Shown piece after piece: positions 47,347 to 56,276 of a stretch of 64,000 bases of DNA. Within the stretch, counting starts at the first letter, position 1; each line of letters begins with the position of its first letter. The DNA comes from Gluconobacter oxydans. GTDB lineage: Bacteria; Pseudomonadota; Alphaproteobacteria; Acetobacterales; Acetobacteraceae. The stretch spans positions 39,371-103,370 of the forward strand of contig NZ_BJNM01000007.1 of assembly GCF_006539685.1 (NCBI RefSeq), given 5' to 3'. Position numbers and translations under genes: made by a program. The notes beneath the pieces are model-generated. The model was not told the DNA's origin. It did no database searches and worked only from the letters and a program-made list of their open reading frames with translations.

Positions 47347-48975
47347 CTAATGGGCAGAAACGGCGTTTTCGAGGCGCTGTTTCACGCGCTCCACGACGTC
47401 CGACCAGTCCCCAAAACGGGTCTGACGGACGATCGTCATCTGCGGATACCAGGGCGTATCCTCACGCCCGTGCAGCCAGCGCCAGCAGTTATTGACGCGG
47501 TCCATCATGATGACGGGCTTGCCCAGTCCGCCCGCCAGATGAACGGCTGACGTATCGACCGAGACGATGATGTCTAGGTTCACCATCAGCGCCGCCGTGT
47601 CGTCCATCGTGTGACATTCGGGCATGAAATTGATCAGCTCGCCTGGAAAATCGGGGATCTGCTCGGCCGGGCGATCTTTCTGCAGGGAATAGAAACTCGC
47701 GCCTTCAATGTCGGCCAGAGGGGCAAGGGCGGAAAGCGGCATGGAACGCTGGCGGTCCACCATGAGCGCCGCCGTATCTTCAGGCCGCGCTGCCCCGGCC
47801 CAGACCAGACCGACCCTGAATTTGTGATCATCCTGCAGGCGCTGACGCCACATCTCGGCTTTCCGCCGGTCTGCGCTGAGATAGGGGACGGGCGCGCCCA
47901 TCGCGTCAGGCGTGCCGGAAAAGGCACGGGGCAGGCTGATGAACGGGCAGTGATAGTCGCATTCCGGCGTTTCGCCGCCAAACTGGACTTCCGCTACCCC
48001 GGCGAAACGTTCGCAGATCGCCGCCAGTGTCTCGGTGCCCCAGATATGGACGATGGCGCCTGTCCGGGCGAGGGGCGGGATGTAGCGCAGATACATCAGC
48101 GTATCGCCCAGACCCTCTTCCTGCGTCACCAGAACGCGCTTGCCCCTGAGATCCAGCGATGGGGAAATATTGGGCAGGAGGCGGTCCAACGGCATGCTGG
48201 TATGGCCCGGCAGTCCGAAACGCCATTCATGCTCCGCCCAGCCCTGCGCCATGCGTCCGCTTTTGAGCATGGTGATGGAATGGTTGAGACGCAGGCGTGG
48301 GTCCTTCGGCGCCATGGGAACCGCCTGCCGGTACAGATTGGCTGCTTCTTCCATCCGCCCGAGGCTGCTGAGGATGCAGGCCATGTTGCAGATCGGTTCC
48401 CAGTCCTGCGGATCGCTCTCACGCAGGTCGTTCATGACCGCGAGCGCCCCCTCGAAACGGCCTGTTTCCGTCAGGAGAAGGGCGAGCAGGTTGAGCGTGC
48501 TGCGGTTGCCGGGGCGGCGGTGCAGACTCTGGCGCAGCAGGAGTTCCGCCTCGTCGAAGCGTGCCAACTGGATCAGAACCGTTGCTTCAGCATCCATCAG
48601 CCGGGGATCATCGGGTTTGCGCCTGCGGCAGATTTCCAGCAGCGGCAGCAGATCATCCCGCCGGCGCATGGAAACGGCTTCGTCCAGCAGCAGCGCAATG
48701 GCATGGGGGCCGACATTGGCGCTGGCTTTTTCAAGCTCTTCCGCACATTCGGCGTAGCGGTGAAGGTGAAACAGCGCGCGGGCCCGGACATAATGCAGGG
48801 CCGGGATTTCAGTCGTATCGTCCGCGGAGGCGTCCGCGATGGCCAGCGCTTCTTCGGGGTTCCGGCGGGCGAGGGCATCCTGTGCCCGGGCCAGGCGGCT
48901 GGCTGATGTAAGCTGCTCTTCTCCGGGTGTCAGGGCCGGATCATCAGGGGCTGGTCTGTCCAGACTGGCAGACAT
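47347..48975 (-). CDS. TPR protein with glycosyltransferase-9-like C-terminal domain
   Basis: Cytosolic protein of 542 residues. The N-terminal half (about 20-265) is tetratricopeptide repeats, with A-L-A-x-x-N-P-E-E-A-L and similar units. The C-terminal half (about 280-535) resembles heptosyltransferase-like GT-B domains: Q-E-E-G-L-G-D-T-L-M-Y-L-R-Y and V-S-V-D-T-S-A-V-H-L-A-G-G-L-G-K-P-V. It may glycosylate a protein or surface polymer; the substrate is unknown. It starts 9 bases after a receiver-only response regulator on the same strand. Confidence 0.75.
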   Translation of the reverse strand: MSASLDRPAPDDPALTPGEEQLTSASRLARAQDALARRNPEEALAIADASADDTTEIPALHYVRARALFHLHRYAECAEELEKASANVGPHAIALLLDEAVSMRRRDDLLPLLEICRRRKPDDPRLMDAEATVLIQLARFDEAELLLRQSLHRRPGNRSTLNLLALLLTETGRFEGALAVMNDLRESDPQDWEPICNMACILSSLGRMEEAANLYRQAVPMAPKDPRLRLNHSITMLKSGRMAQGWAEHEWRFGLPGHTSMPLDRLLPNISPSLDLRGKRVLVTQEEGLGDTLMYLRYIPPLARTGAIVHIWGTETLAAICERFAGVAEVQFGGETPECDYHCPFISLPRAFSGTPDAMGAPVPYLSADRRKAEMWRQRLQDDHKFRVGLVWAGAARPEDTAALMVDRQRSMPLSALAPLADIEGASFYSLQKDRPAEQIPDFPGELINFMPECHTMDDTAALMVNLDIIVSVDTSAVHLAGGLGKPVIMMDRVNNCWRWLHGREDTPWYPQMTIVRQTRFGDWSDVVERVKQRLENAVSAH

Positions 48976-48984
48976 GCGGATCTC

Positions 48985-49365
48985 CTAGTCCGAGGCCGCC
49001 GATGTCATTTCCAGAAGGGCCTCCTGAATGCTTGCTAGCGTATAAGGCTTCGAGATGAAACGGTCCCGCGCGGGATCGCCGGACGTTTCGTCACGCCGCA
49101 GGTCGCCATGGCCGCTGATATAGATGACCGGAAGATCGGGCCAGCGTTCGCGGGCCGGCTGGACAAGGGTCATGCCATCCCCGTCCGGGAGGGTCATATC
49201 CGCCACAAGGGCATCGAGCTTCGGCTCCGCGCCGATGATGGCGCGGGCTTCGGCACAGTTGTCCGCTTCCCTGACCGTCAGGCCGCTGTCGAGCAGGAAC
49301 TCCGCCAGGCAGGTCCGGATGAGGAAATCATCCTCGATCAGCAGAACGGTAAGGGAAGGGGCCAT
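48985..49365 (-). CDS. single-domain response regulator (CheY-like receiver)
   Basis: A 126-residue receiver domain with no output domain. The acidic pair is in L-I-E-D-D, the phospho-acceptor Asp is in V-A-D-M-T-L-P-D-G-D-G, the conserved Ser is in Y-I-S-G-H and the Lys is in I-S-K-P-Y. It should be phosphorylated by a histidine kinase not in this window. It sits 6 bases downstream of the SDR gene and 9 bases upstream of the TPR/glycosyltransferase gene. Confidence 0.88.
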   Translation of the reverse strand: MAPSLTVLLIEDDFLIRTCLAEFLLDSGLTVREADNCAEARAIIGAEPKLDALVADMTLPDGDGMTLVQPARERWPDLPVIYISGHGDLRRDETSGDPARDRFISKPYTLASIQEALLEMTSAASD

Positions 49366-49371
49366 ATAAGT

Positions 49372-50172
49372 TTACGAGGACCAGTTGTTTTCGAAATCGC
49401 CGTAGAGCGTCAGACCACCATCGACATACAGGGTCTGACCCGTGATGTAGGTGCTGTCCTCGGCGGCGAGGAAGGTGATGGCATCCGCGATTTCGCGGCT
49501 TTCGCCCGGGCGCTTCATCGGGATGTGGCTCGAAACGGCCTTGTACTGTTCGGGATCGTCGATCCACGACATGTTGATCGGCGTCACGATGGCGCCGGGC
49601 GCCACGGCATTCACCCGGATGCCGCGGCTGGCATATTCCAGTGCCAGCGTGCGGACAATGTTGCCGACGGCACCCTTGGAGGCGGAATAGCCCAGATAAT
49701 GCGGTTTCGGGATGATCTGGTGAACGGAGGAGTTCACAATGATCGTGCCCTTGATGCCGTTTTCCAGCCAGTAACGGATGACTTCGCGACAGGGCAGCAT
49801 CACCCCCGTGACGTTGACGGCCATCACGCCTTCAAAATCTTCGAGCTTGATGTCTTCTGACGGGGAGGGGATCTGATAGCCCGCATTGCAGACCAGAACG
49901 TCGAGACCACCCATGGCCTTGATGCTCTCGGCAACCAGACGTTTGACGTCGTCTTCTTTGGAAATGTCACCCGTGGCGATCGGGTGCTCTCCGCCGGAAA
50001 CCTTGGGCAGCTTCTCGCGGACGGCGATCAGCTTGTCTTCCTTGCGGCCGTTGAGGGCGACCTGCGCGCCTTCTTCGGCAAAACGAAGCGCGGTGGCCTC
50101 GCCAATTCCCTGGGAGGCCCCGGTGACGAGGACTTTCTTGCCGGCGAAACGGTCTTTGTAAGGGGCAGGCAT
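49372..50172 (-). CDS. SDR oxidoreductase, glucose 1-dehydrogenase-like
   Basis: Cytosolic short-chain dehydrogenase of 266 residues. It has the T-G-A-S-Q-G-I-G-E cofactor loop, the N-A-G motif, and the Y-S-A-S-K catalytic Tyr-Lys pair. An Asn-Gly-Arg after the second strand favours NADP. Overall it most resembles glucose 1-dehydrogenases. Gluconobacter has a soluble NADP-dependent glucose dehydrogenase of this type; the identity here is inferred from similarity only. Confidence 0.75.
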   Translation of the reverse strand: MPAPYKDRFAGKKVLVTGASQGIGEATALRFAEEGAQVALNGRKEDKLIAVREKLPKVSGGEHPIATGDISKEDDVKRLVAESIKAMGGLDVLVCNAGYQIPSPSEDIKLEDFEGVMAVNVTGVMLPCREVIRYWLENGIKGTIIVNSSVHQIIPKPHYLGYSASKGAVGNIVRTLALEYASRGIRVNAVAPGAIVTPINMSWIDDPEQYKAVSSHIPMKRPGESREIADAITFLAAEDSTYITGQTLYVDGGLTLYGDFENNWSS

Positions 50173-50230
50173 CTGGCCTCACCTCTCCTTGTGAATGCAG
50201 GTTTGAAACCGTGACTGAAAACGCATCACG

Positions 50231-50262
50231 GAAAAGATCTCTCGTGTCGCCAACGCGAGAGA
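50231..50262 (-). terminator. intrinsic terminator downstream of carD
   Basis: On the minus strand a 9-bp stem (T-C-T-C-T-C-G core, one G-T wobble pair) with a 7-base loop is followed by TCTTTTCC. It lies about 85 bases after the carD stop and before the SDR gene. Confidence 0.7.
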
Positions 50263-50345
50263 CCCCGTCCGGGATGCGAAGAAAACCACAGCCTGATCCA
50301 TATTGGAGAAGTGCAGCCTTTTCAAACTGCGCTCCTGACCGCGAT

Positions 50346-50933
50346 TCAGGCGGCCTTCATGGTCTTGGTCAGGTTTTCGAGAACCTGTGCGGGATCGACG
50401 TTTTCGAGAACGGCGACCTCGGCCACGAAACGCTCCTGCGCGGCTTCGAACAGCTTGCGCTCGGAGAAGCTGCCATCGAGGCTGTCGACGTTGCGACGCA
50501 GGTCACGCAGCACTTCGGCGATCTGGATCAGGTCACCGGAGTTGATCTTTTCCTGATAGGCCACGGCGCGACGGGCCCACATGCCCTTGCTGACATGAGG
50601 CTTGCCCTTGATGACGGTCATCGCCTTGTCGACGATGTCGCGCGTCACGATCTTGCGCAGGCCGGCCTTGCGGGCCTTGGCCAGCGGGATGCGCAGCGTC
50701 ATCTGGTTGCCGGGGAACGAGATTTGGATCATCTCGATGACGGTATCGGCGACTTCGACCATGCCGATCTTGTCCACGCGTCCGACGCCATGCGCGGCGT
50801 AGACAATGGAGTCACCTTCGCGGAACGGGTCCGCGTCGTGTTCCGGATCGGTCTGACGGGCAGTGTTGTTGGCTGCGACACGAGCCATTTCATCGGTCAT
50901 GCCGCCCTTCTGGGGGCTTTTGAACGTGTTCAT
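50346..50933 (-). CDS. carD: CarD-family transcription regulator
   Basis: RNA-polymerase-binding factor of 195 residues. The N-terminal CarD/TRCF interaction domain begins F-R-E-G-D-S-I-V-Y-A-A-H-G-V-G-R-V, and a helical DNA-binding C-terminal domain follows (M-W-A-R-R-A-V-A-Y-Q-E-K). Such proteins stabilise open promoter complexes, mainly at rRNA and housekeeping promoters. It is followed by a terminator. Confidence 0.92.
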   Translation of the reverse strand: MNTFKSPQKGGMTDEMARVAANNTARQTDPEHDADPFREGDSIVYAAHGVGRVDKIGMVEVADTVIEMIQISFPGNQMTLRIPLAKARKAGLRKIVTRDIVDKAMTVIKGKPHVSKGMWARRAVAYQEKINSGDLIQIAEVLRDLRRNVDSLDGSFSERKLFEAAQERFVAEVAVLENVDPAQVLENLTKTMKAA

Positions 50934-51009
50934 AGCCCCGGCTTATAGCAGAAAAACCCCCTGCTGTCTTGTCTGATCGCAAGGGGGCAACCGGGGGCTC
51001 CTGTGTCCG

Positions 51010-52020
51010 TCAGGGCTGAACGCCGTGGATGGCCTGGATGGGATCGGGCGGGAGATCCCCGATCGGTTGCAGGAGGTCGCGCTCGATCGTGCGGGCCATG
51101 GTCAGCATGGGCAGCGCGTGGACGCTCTTCGTGAACGGTTCCTGAAGGTCGCGTCCGCTGCGGTCGAGCATCTGGAACAGCATGCCAATGATGCTGGAAC
51201 CCAGCGGTGTGATCCAGCCGAGCGTCTGCACGGCCGAGAGCGGCAGGATGATGCAGAACAGATGCGTCGCGATTTCGGGCAGGAGGGAATACTGCGCGGG
51301 GAGCGGCGTGTTCTTGATCCGCTCCAGTCCGCCCTGTGCGTTGGCGATGTCGGACAGGATGCGGTCCACGGTGCCATGCACCGCGCCGTCGATTCCCTTG
51401 CGTTCGACTTCGTCCCGGACCCCCAGGCCGATCTGGTAGAGCAGCATGTTGGCCGTGTTCGAGCAGGAAAAGACCTTCTCGTACATTTCGGGCGTCAGCA
51501 GCCTTTTTGTGTCCTCGTTGGGCGGATCGCCCCTCAGGGCTGCGCGCAGGACATGCGGATAGGCAGCCATGGCGCGGGCCAGATCCGGACGTCCACCCAG
51601 AAGGGTCGCGGCTTCGCGGCCGAAGGAGCGGCAGTTGTTGGTGATCGCGCCCCACAGCGTCCGGCCTTCCCACCAGCGGTTATAGGCCGCGTTGTTGCGC
51701 ATGCTCAGGAAGATCGCGAGTGCTGAGCCCATCAGGGAAATCGGAAGTGCCGGCTGCTCCATCCAGTCCTGGTGAAAGATCTGGAACAGGACGACCACGA
51801 CGAAGTCCCACAGGGTCAGGATGATCAGGGGGGGAAGGGATTCCCGGAAAAGAATGGCCAGTCCATGTGGACGGTTGACGATCAAACGGCTGTCTCCTCG
51901 GATGACGGGATGTGCAGGGAAGTTGTGCGGAAGCGTAGCGGCGAAGTCAGTCCCCGGCCAACACCAAAGGGTGTCTGTCACTTTACTTTCTTTTGCAGCG
52001 GCCTCTTGCCGCCATGCCAT
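51010..52020 (-). CDS. bestrophin-family (UPF0187) channel
   Basis: Integral membrane protein of up to 336 residues with bestrophin hallmarks: [13 protein letters not shown] after the second membrane helix, and later helices with L-L-P-E-I-A-T-H-L and T-P-L-G-S-S. Bacterial homologues form pentameric cation or anion channels. The first ATG is at 52020, but the family usually starts near I-V-N-R-P, so a later start (e.g. GTG in V-T-D-T-L-W) is possible. It is divergent from the formaldehyde dehydrogenase gene. Confidence 0.85.
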   Translation of the reverse strand: MAWRQEAAAKESKVTDTLWCWPGTDFAATLPHNFPAHPVIRGDSRLIVNRPHGLAILFRESLPPLIILTLWDFVVVVLFQIFHQDWMEQPALPISLMGSALAIFLSMRNNAAYNRWWEGRTLWGAITNNCRSFGREAATLLGGRPDLARAMAAYPHVLRAALRGDPPNEDTKRLLTPEMYEKVFSCSNTANMLLYQIGLGVRDEVERKGIDGAVHGTVDRILSDIANAQGGLERIKNTPLPAQYSLLPEIATHLFCIILPLSAVQTLGWITPLGSSIIGMLFQMLDRSGRDLQEPFTKSVHALPMLTMARTIERDLLQPIGDLPPDPIQAIHGVQP

Positions 52021-52065
52021 TTAATACGGCACCCTGTCAGGACCGTTTCAGAGGAGAGTGATGTT

Positions 52066-53181
52066 ATGGACGTGACCGCCGCCATTGCGTTCGAAGCCGG
52101 CAGACCGCTGGAAATCGACACGGTTCAGCTTGAAGGCCCCCGCGACGGGGAAGTGCTGGTCGAGATCATGGCGACCGGTCTGTGCCATACCGACAAGTAC
52201 ACGCTCTCCGGACAGGACCCGGAGGGCCTGTTTCCGGCCATTCTCGGGCATGAGGGTGCGGGCATCGTCCGGGAAGTCGGGGCCGGGGTGAAGCATCTGA
52301 AACCCGGCGATCACGTTATTCCGCTCTATACGCCGGAGTGTCGGGAGTGTCCGTCCTGCCTGTCGCGCAAGACCAATCTGTGCACGGCCATCCGCAGCAC
52401 GCAGGGCAAGGGCCTGATGCCGGACGGCACATCCCGCTTCTCTTATAAAGGTCAGCCGATCCACCATTACATGGGCTGCTCGACCTTCGCGAATTTCACG
52501 GTTCTGCCGGAAATCGCACTGGCGAAGATCCGCCCCGACGCGCCGTTCGACAAGGTCTGCTATATCGGCTGCGGCGTGACGACCGGCATTGGCGCCGTGC
52601 TGTTCACCGCCAAGGTCGAGCCGGGATCGACCGTTGCGGTGTTCGGATTGGGCGGCATCGGGCTCAACGTCATTCAGGGCGCAAAGATGGTCGGCGCCAA
52701 CCGGATCATCGGCATCGATATCAACCCGGAGCGCGAGGCGATTGCCCGCAAGTTCGGCATGACGGATTTCGTGAATCCGAAGGATCTGGGGCCGGACGGG
52801 GATCTCGTCGGGCATCTGATCGAGATGACCGGTGGTGGTCTGGACTACACATTTGAGTGTGTCGGCAATCCGACCCTGATGCGTCAGGCGCTGGAAAGCG
52901 CGCATCGTGGCTGGGGCGTGTCCTGCGTCATCGGTGTGGCCGGGGCAGGGCAGGAAATCAGCACGCGGCCGTTCCAGCTCGTGACGGGACGGCGCTGGAT
53001 CGGCTCGGCATTCGGTGGCGCGCGCGGGCGAACCGATGTGCCGAAGATCGTGGACTGGTACATGGAAGGCCGGATCGATATCGATGATCTCATCACCCAC
53101 AAGCTCAAGCTCGCGGACATCAATCTGGGCTTCGACATGATGAGCCGCGGTGAGAGCATTCGTACTGTCGTGGAGTACTGA
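52066..53181 (+). CDS. frmA: S-(hydroxymethyl)glutathione dehydrogenase (class III ADH)
   Basis: Zinc- and NAD-dependent enzyme oxidising the formaldehyde-glutathione adduct to S-formylglutathione, 371 residues. Catalytic zinc ligands lie in G-L-C-H-T-D and G-H-E-G-A-G, and the structural zinc site is in E-C-R-E-C-P-S-C with a following Cys (T-N-L-C). The NAD loop is F-G-L-G-G-I-G-L. I chose ATG 52066, with GAGGAGAG upstream, and not the longer frame. frmB follows after two bases. Confidence 0.94.
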   Translation: MDVTAAIAFEAGRPLEIDTVQLEGPRDGEVLVEIMATGLCHTDKYTLSGQDPEGLFPAILGHEGAGIVREVGAGVKHLKPGDHVIPLYTPECRECPSCLSRKTNLCTAIRSTQGKGLMPDGTSRFSYKGQPIHHYMGCSTFANFTVLPEIALAKIRPDAPFDKVCYIGCGVTTGIGAVLFTAKVEPGSTVAVFGLGGIGLNVIQGAKMVGANRIIGIDINPEREAIARKFGMTDFVNPKDLGPDGDLVGHLIEMTGGGLDYTFECVGNPTLMRQALESAHRGWGVSCVIGVAGAGQEISTRPFQLVTGRRWIGSAFGGARGRTDVPKIVDWYMEGRIDIDDLITHKLKLADINLGFDMMSRGESIRTVVEY

Positions 53182-53183
53182 GC

Positions 53184-54032
53184 GTGTCCGATATCGAGGT
53201 TCTGGCGCATCACGCCTGTTTTGACGGCTCCCTGCGGTTTGTCCGGCACAATTCGCAGGTGCTTGGTGTTCCCGCGACGTTCGGAGTCTTCCTTCCGAAA
53301 GAGGCTCTGGCGGGGCAGAAAGTCCCCGTCATTCACCTGCTGGCCGGGCTGACCGCGACGCAGGAGACGTTCCTCATCAAGGCCAATGCCATCCGCTTTG
53401 CCGCCGAACATGGCATCGCGCTGGTCGCCCCGGACACGTCCCCGCGCCATACGGGCATCAAGGGTGAGGATGACAGTTACGATCTCGGATCGGGTGCCGG
53501 CTTTTATATCGACGCCACGTCCGAACCCTGGAGCCATCACTACCGGATGGAGACCTATGTCGGCGAGGAACTGCCCGCGCTAACGGAGCGGCTCTATCCG
53601 TTGGACGGCGCGCGGCGCGGCATTATGGGACATTCCATGGGCGGCATGGGCGCACTGCTTCAGGCGCTGAAATATCCCGATCGCTGGAAGACCGTCTCGG
53701 CTTTCGCGCCGATCTGCCATCCGAGCATCGTGCCCTGGGGGCAGAAAGCGTTTGATGCATATTTCGGCGGTGATCCGGCGAAATGGCAGAGCTGCGACCC
53801 GACACTTCTGCTGCGTTCAAGGCACACACATCCGTCCACCATTCTCGTGGATCAGGGGCTGATGGACCAGTATCTGGCGGATCTGTGTCCTGACGCGCTG
53901 GAGGGGGCAGCAAAGGAAGGCGGACAGTCCCTCGAACTCCGCCGTCATGCCGCGTATGATCATTCCTACTGGTTCGTGCAGAGTTTCATCGCGGACCATC
54001 TGACACACCATGCCAAGGGGCTTTCTGCGTGA
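53184..54032 (+). CDS. frmB: S-formylglutathione hydrolase
   Basis: Serine hydrolase that releases formate and glutathione from S-formylglutathione, 282 residues. The nucleophile elbow is G-H-S-M-G-G-M-G-A-L, and the C-terminal His lies in Y-D-H-S-Y-W-F. It starts at GTG 53184, two bases after frmA. Its TGA overlaps the GTG start of the RNase T2 gene. Confidence 0.94.
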   Translation: MSDIEVLAHHACFDGSLRFVRHNSQVLGVPATFGVFLPKEALAGQKVPVIHLLAGLTATQETFLIKANAIRFAAEHGIALVAPDTSPRHTGIKGEDDSYDLGSGAGFYIDATSEPWSHHYRMETYVGEELPALTERLYPLDGARRGIMGHSMGGMGALLQALKYPDRWKTVSAFAPICHPSIVPWGQKAFDAYFGGDPAKWQSCDPTLLLRSRHTHPSTILVDQGLMDQYLADLCPDALEGAAKEGGQSLELRRHAAYDHSYWFVQSFIADHLTHHAKGLSA

Positions 54033-54793
54033 AGCGTTCCGTTCTTGCCGCTCTTTTCCTGCTGGGGGGCTGCGTCTCGCAGGTTCCGACCGGCCCTTCG
54101 ATCACGCCCACGGCCCATACCGATTTCCGGCATGACACGCTGGCCCTGACCTGGCAGCCCGGTTTCTGCGCGACGGGCGGCGGATGTGAATGGGACCAGA
54201 CGCATCGCATCTCGATTGGTCTGCACGGACTGTGGGCGTCCGAGCCGCATACTCTGGAAGCGCAGGGCGTGCCGGTGCAGGAATGGTGGTCCAAGGGTTG
54301 TGATCTCTATGATCACAACGACACTCCGCCGCAGCTCCTGCCGACAACGGTTGAGGCGCTCCGGGGTGTTGTGCCGCATTTGAAGAAGCCGCTTTATGTG
54401 CATGAATACACGAAGCACGCCCGCTGCTTTGGCTATGATGCGGACCGCTTCTTCATCACGTCCATGGAAATGCGGGACCGGTTTGCGGCTTCGGCCTTTG
54501 GGTTGTGGCTGGCGCAACAGTCCGGATTTCAGGTCAACCGCGATGACATGCTGGCCACCTTCGCGCGTCTGATGAACGTCCGGGACAGCCGGGCCCTTCA
54601 GGTCCGCTGCGAACCGGCCCATAACGGGCAGATGGTGCTGACGCAGCTCTGGTTCACGCTGGATCCGAAGAAGCTCTCGCGCTTCCCGTATGAAGGCGCC
54701 TATCTGTCCTCACCGGACGACCAGAATGGCTGCCCGGCTACGTTCCTCGTGCCGGGCTGGACGGCGCCGTCTGCGGCTGATCAGCGGCCGTAA
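54029..54793 (+). CDS. RNase T2-family lipoprotein
   Basis: Secreted endoribonuclease of the T2 (RNase I) family, 254 residues. The CAS1 motif is G-L-H-G-L-W (His66) and CAS2 is H-E-Y-T-K-H-A-R-C (His125, Glu126, Lys129, His130), so the catalytic residues are intact. The N terminus ends in a lipobox (L-L-G-G-C, Cys15), so it is probably lipid-anchored. It starts at GTG 54029, overlapping the frmB stop, an unexpected operon partner for formaldehyde detoxification. The 3' end overlaps the convergent hisI gene by 13 bases. Confidence 0.85.
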   Translation: MKRSVLAALFLLGGCVSQVPTGPSITPTAHTDFRHDTLALTWQPGFCATGGGCEWDQTHRISIGLHGLWASEPHTLEAQGVPVQEWWSKGCDLYDHNDTPPQLLPTTVEALRGVVPHLKKPLYVHEYTKHARCFGYDADRFFITSMEMRDRFAASAFGLWLAQQSGFQVNRDDMLATFARLMNVRDSRALQVRCEPAHNGQMVLTQLWFTLDPKKLSRFPYEGAYLSSPDDQNGCPATFLVPGWTAPSAADQRP

Positions 54794-55191
54794 AGCTCTT
54801 CGGCGCTGATTTCGGGCTGCGAGGTGTCGCGCAGCCCGTCCGGCGTCACCCCGTGATAGAAACAGCTCCGGCGACCGGTGTGGCAGGCCACGCCGGTCTG
54901 GTCGACGATCATGAGAACGGCGTCCATGTCGCAGTCGAGCCGGGCTTCGATGAGCTTCTGCTGCTGGCCCGAGGTTTCCCCCTTGCGCCACAGCTTCTGT
55001 CGGCTGCGGGACCAGTAGCAGACACGGCCCGTCAGCAGCGTCTCACGCAGGGCATCCGCATTCATCCAGGCCAGCATCAGCACCGCGCCATCCGGCGCCT
55101 GCGCAAGCGCGGAAATCAGGCCGTTCGCGTCGAACTTCACCTGCGCGATGATGTCATCGACAATGGACGGGCCGGGGGGAACATAGGTCAC
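54781..55191 (-). CDS. hisI: phosphoribosyl-AMP cyclohydrolase HisI
   Basis: Zinc/magnesium-dependent histidine biosynthesis enzyme of 136 residues; the HisE pyrophosphohydrolase domain is absent, so this is the stand-alone form. The D-C-D-M-D-A-V-L metal site and C-H-T-G-R-R-S-C-F-Y motif are present. The start is GTG 55191, overlapping the ygfZ stop (GTGA). Confidence 0.9.
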   Translation of the reverse strand: MTYVPPGPSIVDDIIAQVKFDANGLISALAQAPDGAVLMLAWMNADALRETLLTGRVCYWSRSRQKLWRKGETSGQQQKLIEARLDCDMDAVLMIVDQTGVACHTGRRSCFYHGVTPDGLRDTSQPEISAEELYGR

Positions 55192-56000
55192 GAACGCATC
55201 TCCTCGGGAAACCAGACGGGCCAGACTACAGAAAGCGGCTGCCCATTGCATGTCAGATCTGATGCGGACCAGGCGTCACGTCGCAGCATGGCGAGCGCCC
55301 GATTGCCGCTGCGGGAGCGGATGTCGCCCACTTCACGCTCGCCGGAAATAATGACGCCGCCTTCGTCGGGGAACGTGCCCTCCGACAGGACGACGGGCAG
55401 CAGGCGGCGCTTGACGAGGCCGCGGTAATGGGTACGGGCGGTGAGTTCCTGCCCCATATAGCAGCCCTTTTTCCAGGACACGCCGTGCAGAAGGTCCATG
55501 TCGGCTTCGAGCGCCAGCGTCTGCTCGCTTTCAAAATCCATGACGTCCGGCAGGCCCAGCGTCAGACGCCGTTCCAGAAATGCAGCGGGCGTCTCACCGC
55601 CCTGGGCGGGTTCTGTCACGACCGCTCGCCATCCAGCCCCCTCGCAGCGCGGGTCCGGGGCACTCGTGAGGACGGATTCCGGAACTGCACGGCCTTCCGC
55701 GCCTGTGACGACCTGGAAGGGCGTGTTCTCGATCTGCACGTCCGCGCGCAGACGGAAGCGGGAGAGGCGCTTGACCAGCATCTCCGCGTGATCGGCCGGA
55801 CAGTCCATCAGGATACGGTCAGGCGTGGCATACAGGAAGAATTCGCTCAGCCAGCGTCCCTGCGGGGTAAGCAGCGCGCTCCAGACGGCTGTCGTGTCCG
55901 TCAGGTTCTGGACGTCATTGGTGATGAGTCCCTGAAGAAAGCTGGCGCGGTCCGTTCCCGTAAATGACAGGACGACGCGGTGAGAAAGATATTCGTGCAT
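55188..56000 (-). CDS. ygfZ: YgfZ/GcvT-like folate-binding iron-sulfur assembly protein
   Basis: Tetrahydrofolate-binding protein of 270 residues that supports iron-sulfur enzyme maturation or repair. The diagnostic K-G-C-Y-M-G-Q-E motif is at residues 178-185. It begins with an early F-L-Q-G-L-I-T-N-D segment. I chose ATG 56000; an open frame extends to 56081. It is divergent from the cyclase-like receptor gene. Confidence 0.9.
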   Translation of the reverse strand: MHEYLSHRVVLSFTGTDRASFLQGLITNDVQNLTDTTAVWSALLTPQGRWLSEFFLYATPDRILMDCPADHAEMLVKRLSRFRLRADVQIENTPFQVVTGAEGRAVPESVLTSAPDPRCEGAGWRAVVTEPAQGGETPAAFLERRLTLGLPDVMDFESEQTLALEADMDLLHGVSWKKGCYMGQELTARTHYRGLVKRRLLPVVLSEGTFPDEGGVIISGEREVGDIRSRSGNRALAMLRRDAWSASDLTCNGQPLSVVWPVWFPEEMRS

Positions 56001-56276
56001 GTGAGACACCGCTGTTCCGACGGCTTCCAGCAAAACCACCCTGCTGGAAAAGCGCCCGACCATAGCGGGCAAATCCGTCATCCGCCATCTCTGCGTCGGG
56101 CTGGAATGCGTGGAAGACCTCTGATCGGATTATGTGAAAACAGTAAACTTCGGACGTGCAGGCGTGTTTCAGTTCATGGCTACGGGTTGCAGTCTGGTAA
56201 TAGTCGGAGGATATTGGCCTATCGCGGTAGTACGGCCCTGTTCCGCGACCCCGTCTCTGTTCGGAGTGAAAGAACG
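56001..56276. other. divergent intergenic region before the MCE operon
   Basis: A 276-base gap between ygfZ and the cyclase-like receptor. The plus strand is open through much of it but reads Arg/Ser-rich and non-homologous. It presumably holds both promoters; I see no clear operator. Confidence 0.5.

Noticed and set aside
56214..56216. Upstream TTG as start of the cyclase-like receptor
   Set aside because: GGAGG is only about three bases away, too close, and the added residues do not look like the family.
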